Positions 14,831 to 27,088 of a stretch of DNA of 64,000 nt are shown here, piece after piece. The stretch comes from Unio delphinus. Taxonomy: Eukaryota; Mollusca; Bivalvia; Unionida; Unionidae. The stretch is taken from contig JAQISU010000033.1 in NCBI GenBank assembly GCA_029339505.1, positions 4,291,001 to 4,355,000 of the forward strand, in the 5' to 3' direction. Positions within the stretch are counted from its first letter, which is position 1; every line of letters starts with the position of its first letter. Position numbers and translations under genes: made by a program. The notes under the pieces were generated by a model. The model made no database searches, had not been told where the DNA came from, and saw only the letters and a program-made list of their open reading frames with translations.

Positions 14831-16512
14831 TCATTGTTAGAATCATGGATAAAATTTGGGGACTAAAATCATAGCCTAGCAGCTTTGCAGAAGTCGTAAT
14901 ATAAAACAGGAAATTTAAGATAATATGTCCTAGTAGCTATTTCATAAACATTAAGTATGTAATATTGTAGTTAACATGGACGCATATAAATCCGACATAC
15001 ATGACAAATACAACAATATATCGATCTTTGGTAAGAATTAAAAATTAATTTATACACATGCAGGGGTAACTGACCTTAACGCGCAGTGTCCAAGGAAAGG
15101 AGTACATGCCAATTCTGGATTACGGTAAACGTTTAAGCTTGGGGATGAAACGAATAAAAATCTAGAAAGATATTGGAAAACAAGTACATGGCTATCAACA
15201 CAAAAGAGGAATAAAATAAAAATACCTAATATTCATTTACTAGAACAACACTTAATTTTTTAAAAATCATTTACATTTACACAAGGATTGGGAGAGAGGG
15301 TCGGTAACAAAAAACAGTGCAATAATCTTTCAATTTTTCAATCAAAGGTATTCACCTCATACTAATAGTAAAATTCCTTCCATAACCTACCCTGTCAAAG
15401 AAAATATTGTTTTAAATTTTTATAGAAATATGAATATAAAAGACATTTCAGAAAAAATATCCAGAACATGTAAATGGAAATTTTATTTGTGGAAAGTGAT
15501 TAATATTTAAGACTTCTTGGAATTAAGTTATTTAAGTCAGAACTTTTAGAAGGACAGAGACATACGCTACATTGTTTCAGATGGTCGGTGTTTTTTCTGT
15601 TTAAGTAATATTTGAAATATATGCCATTATGCTGCTAATATCGAACAAAATTCATTCATTCATTCATTCATTCATTCATTCATTCATTCATTCATTCATT
15701 CATTCAGCGATGCCACAATGCAACAAGAAAAGTTTTTTTGTAATTGCCCAAAGCTGAATTAAATACTTTCGTCTAGGAATATTTTTAAGCAGATATTAGA
15801 GATTTCTACTTCTCACGGTTACCTACTAACAATAAAGTAACAAACAGCCAGGTATACATAAGAATAACTTTGTCAACAATAAAATTCTGCGTAGGTGTTA
15901 TCGTGCCTATAAAAGACAGAATGATTTTCCCCAGTCTGTCTGGAAGTGTATTCGTAGGAGTGAACAGAGATAAGTAAAACATTTTCTTGAAATATGTTAT
16001 GTTGATTACCCCATAGATGGTAAAATTATTGCAAATAATTACTTGACTGAATGATGTCACGCAAAACCTATTACTATGCATGAACAAAGCAGGTATCTAC
16101 TTAATTACTATACCGAAGACATCTTTGCTTTGGTAGAGTATCTCCCTTAACAATTATGAAAAGTTAATTTTGGTTTATATTTTTTCAGATTTATATATTT
16201 TGTTTGCAATATAATGCATTGAAGCAGGATGAAGTTCAATATAGTTTCCGCTGCGTTCATTGATTCACCTGTTTCTGTATTTACAAAATTAGTAATTTTT
16301 GCCATTTGTGTGTGCTTACGTGTACCTCCAAATTTACTTACTTGTTAACGACCAGTAAATTACCCAAATAATTAACTTTCTGATCTGAATTTTTATGATC
16401 GATCACAAGGCCAGCTTAGATTACTCCGTAGAAACACTTTTCCTATCAATCAACACCACGCATGAGATTACCAATATTATTAATAAAAGTGACTGGTATA
16501 TTTTGTTGGCAA
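14831..16512. other. No gene; contains (ATTC)n at 15650-15706
   Basis: A 57-bp ATTC microsatellite and a TATCTCCCTTAAC motif near 16140. A 93-residue minus frame at 15806-16087 has no recognisable domain and I do not call it. Confidence 0.5.
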
Positions 16513-16620
16513 TTCCTGATGATACCATCACGAGATGCTTCATAATTCCTGATGATACCATCACGAGATGCTTCATAATTCCTGATGATACCATCACGAG
16601 ATGCTTCATAATTCTTGATG
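16513..16620. repeat. 33-bp tandem repeat, just over 3 copies
   Basis: Units starting AATTCCTGATGATACCATCA; three are identical and a fourth is partial and diverged. The length is 11 codons, so frames stay open on both strands without implying a protein. Confidence 0.93.
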
Positions 16621-16779
16621 ATAGGGTGCTTTACAAATTCATTTTGCTCCGTTTATATAATAATATTATTTGTCTTAGGTAATTGTTTTGAAAATCGATT
16701 GAGATACTCTTCATCTTTTCTTACAACCTTGTCATTATTGTCATTGCTTTTTTCCTTCTCATAACATCATTTGAGCATT

Positions 16780-18370
16780 TTGTAGTTTTTACTACCAAAC
16801 TGAGTAAAACTGCGTCTTTCGTCTAACTCGAATAACACACCTTAAACACAATTTTGGTCCAACACATACGCGACGCATGTTTTGTAGATGATATCCACGT
16901 AATTCGTTTACGCAGGCTTTGTTACTGCGAGTTGTGGATCCTACCATTATCCATTTACACTTATTCTTTGTTTCAATCATTATATACATTTCAATTTAAA
17001 TATATATTTGCCTTAATTACAATATGGAGGAGTTTGAGAGATTATATCTGGATTTGATATTGAAAGAAGAACTCCTGACCTGCAGAGGCGAGCTCTGGTT
17101 GATTCGGCGCAAACTCTAATTATAAGCAATGAAAGAAAGAATTTCACGCGGATGAAACTCTGCGAAAATGTATTTGTCTTCCCAAAAATTTCACGCGGAT
17201 GAAACTCTACGAAAAGGTATTCGTGATGCCAAGAAAGAATTTCGAAACGATGGTGCATCTCGTGTATGGTCAACATTTAGAATTATGCGCAATAACGAAG
17301 TTATCGATGTTACAATGAACGACCAACGAGTGGCGACGATTATTAATTATCTCGACGATTAAAGTTATCTTTCTAAAGTAAAATTTATAGTAGCGATAGA
17401 AGATACCGCATGAGAAAACTATACTTGGATTATCCGTGACAAACATGACCCTGTCCGATTACACCACGACGTTGAGAGATACTGTAAAATTAAATAAATG
17501 TTCCAAACCAGGAATGTTCACCGGTATTGACAACCTGTATTTTGAACGAGCGTATCATGTAACCACGGTTATTTATGCAATATGCCCTGTACATGATAAA
17601 TCCAGCGTTCATGGTTTAAAACCAATGAAATTTTCGAAATAAATTATATAGCCGAAAAAGTAACGGAACACTTCACAAACGCAATATTTGGAAATGATTT
17701 AATGGATTTAAGACGTAAAATAAACAAATGAGTGTGCTAAAACAGTTAAAGATACCAGAGCGTCTATCAAAAACGTCGAGGAGCAGGGAAAAAAAAAGCT
17801 AAAATTCCTGATATTGATAAAAATGAGCACCGGAGAGAATTTGTGCGAATCAAAATATAAATCGAAAGGAATTTGGATTAAAATTAATCATAATAATACG
17901 GATTCCTGGACTAATGCATTAACAATTTTTCCACGAAATATCAGAACAGCGATCCTTTATTAGTATAGATATTTCAGAATTCTACAAACGACGATGAAAT
18001 GTTTTGAGCAGATGGAAGTATTTTGTATCGAAGAAAAAAAATGTTTGAGCAGTTTCTACAGACTAATGGTGAAATATATCGTAAAGAATTTCTGCATGCA
18101 AAAGTGAAAAATCCTGCGATTAAATATACCAACAATGATTGATTTTTAAAAAAAATACTGTTTCGTCAGTTCTTGCTCATTTTGTTCAAAAAGAAAACTG
18201 ATGGAAGCCTGTACGATAGAAATTTCTTAAAGATATACAACTTAGTTGTATCGAATAAGGACACGATGGATCTTGGAATACTAGATACGATCATAAAGAC
18301 GTTATCTCGGTTGATAAAGTTGCATGTTATCTCTGAAGATAATATTATTTCTGACAGTAGATAAAGCATT
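16780..18370 (+). pseudogene. CpG-rich island of broken coding sequence, unknown origin
   Basis: Seen: short plus-strand frames with ordinary mixed amino-acid composition follow one another in shifting frames (about 17052-17200, 17168-17362, 17436-17642, 17630-17730, 17720-17950, 18041-18364). The last is a 107-codon frame (18041-18364) broken by a single TGA at 18140. CpG is frequent here (roughly 50 in 1.5 kb by eye) against a CpG-poor background. A 29-bp segment is duplicated at 17138-17166 and 17187-17215. I recognise no family. Inferred: a decayed insertion, either an endogenous large-DNA-virus fragment or a Polinton/transposon gene block. It could also be a dead host gene. Confidence 0.4.
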
Positions 18371-18589
18371 TATACAAATACAAATCCTAATCACAGGAAT
18401 TGTATTAGAATGGTTTCGATGACTGACATCCTTATTTCCTTTTTAGTTGACTTAACAAGTTTAATCCTATTGTCATAAATGAAACCTGTAGTAAAACAAA
18501 AGCCGGAACAATACAAAATGTGAATAAAACAAAACATTGTTTGTATGTTCCTATATGTTTCTTGGCATAGGTTTTTGGGTAGCATATTA
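18371..18589. other. No gene seen
   Basis: Returns to CpG-poor AT-rich sequence after the coding-like island. Confidence 0.4.
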
Positions 18590-18800
18590 TTGGTTTCGTT
18601 GTCTATCTCTTATGCCCCATCTTGTTATCTTTATTAGATAAATATATTTCAACAGGAAAATCATCCGAGAAGGTATAATCGAAGTTTAGATATTTATTGA
18701 CATCTTTTCTAATATTTTGCCTAACAAATGCATCAAGCCTACATCGTTTTGTTATTACCATAATTGTACATGCATTTTCTTTTACTACTATTCAAGATTC
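18590..18800 (+). repeat. Rpt-A, copy e (3' part)
   Basis: GAGAAGGTATAATCGAAGTTT and AATGCATCAAGCCTACAT match 2390-2475 in the same order and orientation. Confidence 0.5.
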
Positions 18801-19079
18801 TCGATATGTCGTTAGTTTGAACTCTTTCCCATAATAGTAAAATTTATATCAGCAAGTAGTCCTAGTCAGTTAGAGTACATTTTAAATCTCCCGCAATAAG
18901 TTTGTTTATATATTTATATTTCTAAATATTTTCCCCAGATCTGTTAAGAAACCGATTTAGGTGTTTTTTAAAAATCTTTTTGTATCTCTTATAAAATCAC
19001 ATCACTTAACGTTTATGTGATTTATTTTCCCTGTTTGCCAGAGATTAACTTCTTTTTGTTGAAGATTTTGTACCTATAT
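18801..19079. other. No gene seen
   Basis: AT-rich linker, no coding pattern. Confidence 0.45.
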
Positions 19080-19410
19080 TATAATCCCTATTGTGATCGT
19101 TTCACCCTCCCTTATCATTTCTTACTGTAACTACAACTCTTGTACTCAATCCATGTTCTCTATGTTTAATTAAAAGATTATAGCTAATTACAGAAGTCAC
19201 CCTCATCTTCTCTTATTTGTTTCTTACTTACTGTAACTACCACAATAATTAAAATCCGTGTTTGATAGTTTTAATACAAGGATTATAGCTAATTGCAGAA
19301 GTTACCCTCAGCTTCTTTTATTTGTTTCTTTGTTTCTTACTGTTACTACAACACTATTTCATATCCGTATTTTATAGGTTTAATTCAAGGATTATAGATA
19401 ATTGTCATCC
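19080..19410. repeat. About 115-bp tandem repeat, 3 diverged copies
   Basis: Each unit carries TTACTGT(A/T)ACTACA.. then ATTATAG(C/A)TAATT(A/G)CAGAAGT and TTATTTGTTTCTT. The core also occurs once near 4750 beside Rpt-B copy 1. Confidence 0.65.
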
Positions 19411-19457
19411 TCGTCATTACAAAGGTGTTCACTTAATTAAATATCGCTAATAAATGT

Positions 19458-19580
19458 AGTTCGTAACCTGAGGCTAAGATTAAAAAAAAAAGGATTTCCT
19501 ACAGGATATTACTTTGACATGTGTCAAAATAACGATCAGGAATAGAACTCGTGTCAGCTAACTCAAGACCTTGATCCCCA
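19458..19580 (+). repeat. Rpt-B, copy 3
   Basis: CCTGAGGCTAAGATTA, TACAGGATATTAC, GACATG and AATAGAACTCGTGTC match copy 1 in order and orientation. As with copy 1 it lies about 0.7-0.9 kb left of an RBBP4-like duplication arm. Confidence 0.55.
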
Positions 19581-19621
19581 CCCCCGAAATATTTTTTTTA
19601 TTAATTTATTCCCTCCTTTCT

Positions 19622-19787
19622 TTTTGGATCAAGGTCACAGTCATAAAAATTTGTTGTAAGGTTTTGGTTAAAGTATAATTCTTTCCATATATTTCCTAAA
19701 AGCCTTGAGAGATTCCTATCACACTTGACATAAATCAATATAAAACTAAGACAATTCATTTTTCCCCTCACTTGCTGGTCCCTTTTT

Positions 19788-19840
<53 letters not shown>

Positions 19841-20100
19841 GACTTTGTATAGCGCCTAATCTTTAAAAGCTCTAAGAGCTTTACAACATCTAAAATGATT
19901 TGACTGCGTAAAAAAACAAAAATAAAAAAAAACACAATGAAATTAGAAAACATTAAAAATGCTGAAAATATTTAAGGTAGTAAACATTATTAGGTCTTTA
20001 AGTTTGTTCTTGCAGTCAAAAAAGGTGAGTTTTAAGAGCACATTTGAAAGGGAGCATTGTGTTTCTGTGTTTAATTTCAATGGGAAATTAGATATATTTT
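19622..20100 (-). mobile_element. Non-LTR retrotransposon 3' end plus flank, inverted relative of 36140-36585
   Basis: The reverse complement aligns closely by eye with 36140-36585: end of the coding region (TTTCAA.AGTGCTCTT), 3' UTR, a ..GCGCTATACAAAGTC-like end with (ATT)n, and about 165 bp beyond the tail (GGGACCAGCAAGTGAGGGG and onward). (TAA)n at 19792-19837 is the tail array. Shared sequence beyond the tail shows the two are copies of a longer segment, not just two insertions. Confidence 0.75.
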
Positions 20101-20218
20101 TAAGAATATGTCTGATCCGTTGATATTATTTGATTAAATTTGGTTACTAACATTAACGGTAAACAGCCGGATCCACAAAGACATTTTTTCAAAATATGAA
20201 ATATAACTTTTCTTCTTC

Positions 20219-20270
<52 letters not shown>
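20219..20270. repeat. (ATT)n microsatellite
   Basis: 52 bp of ATT, mirror image of (AAT)n at 7481-7592. Confidence 0.95.
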
Positions 20271-20272
<2 letters not shown>

Positions 20273-20429
20273 CATTGATATAGATAGAACTTTAAAACTA
20301 TTCGTAATCGTTAATTATGCAGGTAAGTTAACCACTGGAAATCAGTTCATGCCAGATGTCAAACAAACTATTGGGGCGTGACTACTCCGACCTATGGCAT
20401 GTGCAAGAAGGCTAAGCTACTAATCCTTC

Positions 20430-20531
20430 TATAAACTGACGTACTAATTGGTCAGTTTGATGTCTAATTGATGTCTAATTGGCTTGTTGCGAAATAATGC
20501 ATAAGGACATGCGAGGGTTAGAATATAAAAA
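20430..20531 (+). promoter_or_regulatory. Core promoter of right RBBP4-like gene
   Basis: TATAAAAA at 20524-20531, about 140 bp before the start codon, with ATTGG (reverse CCAAT) at 20447-20451 and 20478-20482. An 11-bp ATGTCTAATTG duplication lies between the two ATTGG motifs and is single in the sister promoter. Confidence 0.65.
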
Positions 20532-20617
20532 GCAGTAACAATATAGATCTCTACCGCTATCCTAGTCATTGCAGTTCGTAAGAATCTTTCACAAGAGAAA
20601 GAACTAAGTTAAGTTGA

Positions 20618-21874
<1,257 letters not shown>

Positions 21875-21960
21875 CCTTTGCAATTTGAACAATGCAATCA
21901 ATAGCAATATGTTTTGCATAATTGAATGCCACTTATAACTCCATTAAATGGCTATATATG

Positions 21961-22273
21961 TTAACCAGTTTACAATAACTGAAATATTAAGGCATTTATT
22001 ACTCACAGATGTTTACAAAATAATTTAGTTAACTTGGAAATAACAGACGATCTTTCCTTGAGAAGTGAATATTCGTGTTTTTATGCAAATCTTTTTTAAG
22101 TAGTGAGTAAATTATGAAGGAATTTGCTTTTCCTATGTCTGTAAAAATGTGTTCAGATATACACTATATTCACATGCAATGCAATTAAAAGTTTATTTTA
22201 ATGCACCTTTATACAGATTTGGGTTGTTTATTCGTATCACTCTCACTACCTCATTATTCCTTTTTCATTCTTT

Positions 22274-22325
<52 letters not shown>

Positions 22326-23379
22326 GCAAAATTCAGTATCACACAAAATTCACGATAGTTTTATACAAACCTCTTTGAAAATATTTCACATGGGTTTTGT
22401 ACCTAGAACTCAGAGTATTAAAAAATATGAAAAATAGTAAAAATGCTATCGGTCCTTAGAAATTTGTGCCTTGACATTCTCTTGAAATTTACAACAAGCT
22501 ACACGATTTCATATTTTCAAAATTATTTTTTTTACCAAAAATATAAATTGGAGAAGGGCAGGGTGAGTAATTAAATTATGTTGATCTCGTTTATTAATTA
22601 ATCTAATACGGTATTTGGAGAACTCGCCCAACGTATATGGAAAAGTCGCTCCAGACTGATTAGAGAAGTCACCCCAAAATTTATCCTCAGAAAACCTATT
22701 TAATATTTATCTTTGAAATAAATAAGTTATTTTAAAGGTAGCAATGTGTACTTTAGAACTATTCTGTTGGCAACATTGTGGTTACCGAATTATTTGAATA
22801 CACGAACGATGGATCTTATTATCTGGAACCACTCCCGTACAATGAAGCAAACTCTGGTCTCACTAAACACCCTAAGACTCTAAGAACACCTTAAACTTTA
22901 CATAAAATCCCACTTTAGATTTCAATAACAGCACCCCCCTTCCCCCCAATAATAATAATTATAAACAAATTGCAAATATTTAGCGATATTTTGTGTAATA
23001 TGAAAATTAGTAAGATCATGAATTGCCAAGGGAAATAACTCCCGCTTTGACGAATAGTGTTCCGGCACTGTAACGTGAATATTTGTATCAGTATTTATAA
23101 ATAATTAGCAATACCACAAATAGGTCGTTAAATAAGTTAAACGAAATAGCTAATTTATTGTATATAAAATTATTTGTTTATTTCAATAACTATGTAACTA
23201 TTCCTCCATTGCTTTATTTTGACAATTTTTAACAAGGAGGATAAACATTTCATACAATTGAGAGAAGTATGGTGCATTGCCATTTACGAGTTCGTTTCCG
23301 TAGATTATCGTTTGATAGTAACAATGTTCGTATGTGTATTCTTTTCTTTTTTCCCCACTTCTTGGTACGTTTTTGCGAG
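21961..23379. other. No gene; contains (TC)n at 22277-22322
   Basis: A 46-bp TC microsatellite, a C run near 22933-22947 and the CAAGGGAAATAACTCC motif at 23028-23043. No coding pattern. Confidence 0.55.
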
Positions 23380-23517
23380 AAAAAATAATAATCTAAAGAA
23401 AAAAAACAACACCTAGAATGAGAAAAATACCTTAGAATACCTCCATGACCCATTCAGACATATGACCCCCTCTATATTACTCTAGGTGTTTTTTTTCTTT
23501 AGATTATTATTTTTTTC
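23380..23517. repeat. Inverted repeat, about 37-bp arms, 64-bp spacer
   Basis: The left arm (23380-23417) is the near-exact reverse complement of 23482-23517: AAAAATAATAATCTAAAG against CTTTAGATTATTATTTTT, then the A8/T8 runs and ACACCTAGA/TCTAGGTGT. The only difference is an extra AAC. A MITE or folded-back insertion is likely. Confidence 0.85.
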
Positions 23518-23587
23518 TTCACATCAAGCTCGCGTCGAGCACCTGTGGTGCAGCATGCAAAGAAATATCAGCCACATTACAACATTA

Positions 23588-23635
23588 AATTCTAACCCTA
23601 TGCAAAGTACGAAACTGTAAAGCGCCACCTTAAAG
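23588..23635 (+). repeat. 47-bp dispersed direct repeat, copy 1
   Basis: ATTCTAACCCTATGCAAAGT, then (A/G differences) GAAACTGTAAAGCGCCACCT. The same sequence in the same orientation is at 27041-27088 with two substitutions. Confidence 0.85.
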
Positions 23636-24180
23636 AACCACTGAAGATGTGTTTTCAACTTATTGAAAAACTTGTCATATTCTGCAGTCAATTTCAAACA
23701 TATTGATATATCATACATGGTATTTACTTCCAAAATGACAAACACGTAGTTAATTTACTATACCCCTCTGAAGTAACTTAAATGTAACTTCATGACGTCA
23801 AACCTATATTTTGACGTCACTTGGAAATGCTATTATTTTGACATTAAAGAAAGACATTCAAGAATAAATACAATTGAAGTATGTTTTTTTTTTTTTCAAT
23901 CCAAACATTAAATAATGTATTTTGATCATTTCCCAAGTTGCAAACTATACTTTGGTCATGTATACATGTAAATCAAGTGAGAAAAGTGAGGAAAATTCCA
24001 TAAAGTTTGAGGTAATAGTGCAAAAATTGTCCAGCATTGGATTAAGAAAAAAAAGTCCTTGATGCTATAAATTCATAACAGTAGACATAAATATATATTT
24101 TGTTTGTAAATAATTACTTTTTCCCCAGCACTAGTAATCTAATTTGAATCTGCACTAATGTTTGTATGCCAAAGAATTGA
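23636..24180. other. No gene seen
   Basis: AT-rich, with a palindromic-looking GACGTCA pair near 23796 and 23813 (TGACGTCA-like, CRE-style sites). Nothing else. Confidence 0.45.
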
Positions 24181-25400
24181 AATGAAAAGTCAAGGGGAAT
24201 TAACTCCTGGTGAGACCATTCCATGGACCAGGAATGTGATTGATGATTACATACATAATTGATTACAATGAAAATCAAATACATTGACTGCTTTATATGG
24301 TCAAATTAATTATAAAACCAAAACATGCAGACTTGTATGCCAAAAAAGGGGGTAGGTGTGTTTCCCAACAATTTTCAAGCCCCAGCCTGATTATGATGTT
24401 ACATACCGTACTGTCTAAGATCCATCACAACCAGGAACAACTGGTAACCATGATGTCACTAATACTACATCAACCCACATTAGCCACTATTTAAGAAAAC
24501 ATGGCTAAAGGAAGAGCTAAGAAAATTGGTGTCCACAAGAGTTCATACAACACAGTCAACCATAGGACTATGGATTACGGGTATCCAAGAGTGACCAACC
24601 TATTCAGGTTGCAATCTGGTTCTACATCTCCACAAATAAAGCACCCAAAAATTGACGTATATGAAGAATCACTATCCTCCTGTGGCCCAAATAAAGTGCA
24701 CCCAAGCTTTGCCCTGAATTGGAGAAAGAAAGAAAGGAAGAAACTTAATTGTTGGGTCACATTTTGCAGCGTGTTGTCAACATCAATGGAAATGTATTTA
24801 TCAACATACCAAAACTAGCTAGGATATTGGAAACATTGTGCATAATGCATGACTGAGCTGCAACTTGCAAGCGATATAATCCACCGATGTATAAAAGCAA
24901 AACTCAAGGACTGTGTGCCTTTTTAACAGTTAAATGTACAAACTGCAATCTGCAGGAAGCAGAACAGGCTGCCTTTCCAGAAAAGTGCCAAGGACATAGA
25001 AAGTGAGGCCCAAGCACAGGAAATTTAAATGCGATGGTGGCACTTTCTTGCTACAAGGCCATAGTTGGAGTGACTGACTTGCCCATTTAGCATCCTATTA
25101 CTCAAAATTTCTGCCATATGGGAAACATTTAAATCTTTCTTATATTAAAAAGCTTGAATATTTACTAAGAAATTTTGTCTTAGATGTCAAGCTAAGTAAA
25201 ATTTCACAATTTCTAAACACAAATAAGTGCGAGAGCTTGCACAATATCATTTTTACCTATGCACCTAAAATGTCCGTATGGAGCAGAAATTTTGATGCAT
25301 TATGTCATTCATCCCCTCATAGCTCTGATTATGGTACAGGAAACTTTACACTCCCACTTACCAAGTCTCGTGGAATTGTTCTACTCAATCTGATCCAGTA
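24181..25400 (+). pseudogene. Possible decayed transposase-like sequence
   Basis: Seen: a 105-residue frame at 24501-24818 beginning MAKGRAKKIG, then from about 24850 broken frames with a CxxC-style cluster (LTVKCTNCNLQEAEQ) and a following LNAMVALSCYKAIVG-like stretch, interrupted by several stops. The layout of a basic start, a CxxC knuckle and a helical stretch resembles transposase-like ORFs I associate with invertebrate genomes, but I cannot name the family. A CAAGGGGAATTAACTCC motif precedes it (24191) and a similar one follows at 26261. It may be a dead element; a host-derived pseudogene is not excluded. Confidence 0.25.
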
Positions 25401-27040
25401 TTTCAGCTCATAGTAGAATGAGATCAGAGAACAGTAAATGAGAAGGAAAAGAAATCAATTCTTCAGTACAAGTACATATGCTACATCAAATGCAAACAAA
25501 AATGCAACAGAAAACTTGTAGAAAATTCAACGTTTGCCAATTCAATAAATAATTTTGTACCCAATGAACATCCATACACTTTAAATCCTTTAAATGAATG
25601 CATGTAACAATTATTAAATGTACCTGACTATCACAGTATACACCACTCCCCCTAGCCCATATTGCCTTGGCATTCACCATAGGCTTTACATGATTTTCTA
25701 GCCATATTTACTCTTTTTGGTTCAAGTGATAAGTGATCATGTTTTTGTATGGCATCTGTGTGATACCTCACACTGATATGGTAGTGAATTTACCATAGTT
25801 TCGACATAGAACCTTAGTCGGTGAGCCAAAGCAATCTTTCTTTTCCCACGAAAGGTTACATAAATTATTCCATAACCATATTGTTCATGTGAGCCTATCC
25901 AAATGTGGCACTTGCTGCAGACTTGTGTATGTTGAGTTGAAGCTCTTTTAAGTCATTAATTCTTGAACTGTTAATTTAGTTTGAAATATTTCTGACTTAG
26001 CTTAATAAACCATGACCATATGATACTATAATTTTTTTTTATGTCAATACAAAATTATTTAACACCAGGAAAATACATTTTTTGTTAATAGTTTAATTTG
26101 ACAATGAAAAAACAGGGGAAAAAATCCAAATTATTACCAGTTCAAAGAAGAACTGATAGCATCTTCCTTGAGAAATGTGAAATTAATGAAACATTTTTAA
26201 AAACAATGACACACAGAGGTTTCTAATTGCCACCAGTCTATGTCGTATAGAGTACAATAGCAAGGGACATAACTCTTCTCAAGCCCACCTGCAGCCGCTT
26301 AATTAAAGCAGAATTTGGAATGAAAAGACATTTAAGTTCTAAACTGCAGTGAATTTAAACTAAATGAGCCAATATTAATGCAAACAGCAATAAATATAAC
26401 TCATGGGTATACACCCCAATGCTCTTTATGGGGGCGCTCACCAGTTAGTATGTTTTTTTCAGATAGTGACATATGTGAGGTGAAGTTGTTTGCATTTGTA
26501 ACATGCACAATGGGGATAATGTTGGCATATCTCAATGCTACTTTGTTGTAATGTGGCTGATATTTCTTTGGATACTGCACTTGTGGAAATTGTACATGAT
26601 CTAAGCACATGGTATAACAAAATGGATGCTCCCATGTGCTTGAAAAATTAGCCAGAATTAATCAAAAGTACACTAACTTTAGCAGTTATTAAACTAGGGA
26701 AAACAAATTTTGCTGAAGTAGGCAATAGCAGCTTCTGAACGTGCAATGAACAAATTACAAAATATCTGAAAAGTAAAAAAAGTTATCGGATCATTTTTCT
26801 ACAATTTATCTTTGAAGTCCAGTAAGTGAAAATGACCATGCAGAGCTAAAAGTTTTTTTTTATTTGAGCCCATCTCAAGTTAGCCCAAGCTGTATACTCT
26901 AGAACCTAAAGTACACCCATCAATCATACATCAAAATAAAGGGAATTGAAAGTTCTTCTCCTAACACCTAAGATATACAAAGTCTTTATTATATTGCCAG
27001 TATAACCAGTGAAGAAATCCCAGAAAATTATTTTTCTTTA
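25401..27040. other. No gene seen
   Basis: CpG-poor AT-rich sequence. CAAGGGACATAACTC is at 26261-26275. No coding pattern that I can support. Confidence 0.5.
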
Positions 27041-27088
27041 AAATTCTAACCCTATGCAAAGTATGAAACTGTAGAGCGCCACCTTACA
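27041..27088 (+). repeat. 47-bp dispersed direct repeat, copy 2
   Basis: Partner of 23588-23635. The pair brackets 3.4 kb that includes the possible transposase remnant. Confidence 0.85.

Noticed and set aside
15806..16087. 93-codon minus frame
   Set aside because: No domain and no homologous copy in the window; length is within chance for this base composition.
16395..16682. 95-codon plus frame
   Set aside because: Mostly the 33-bp tandem repeat; no domain.
23588..27088. LTR retrotransposon
   Set aside because: The 47-bp direct repeats are far too short for LTRs, lack TG..CA ends and a primer-binding site, and enclose no gag-pol frame.
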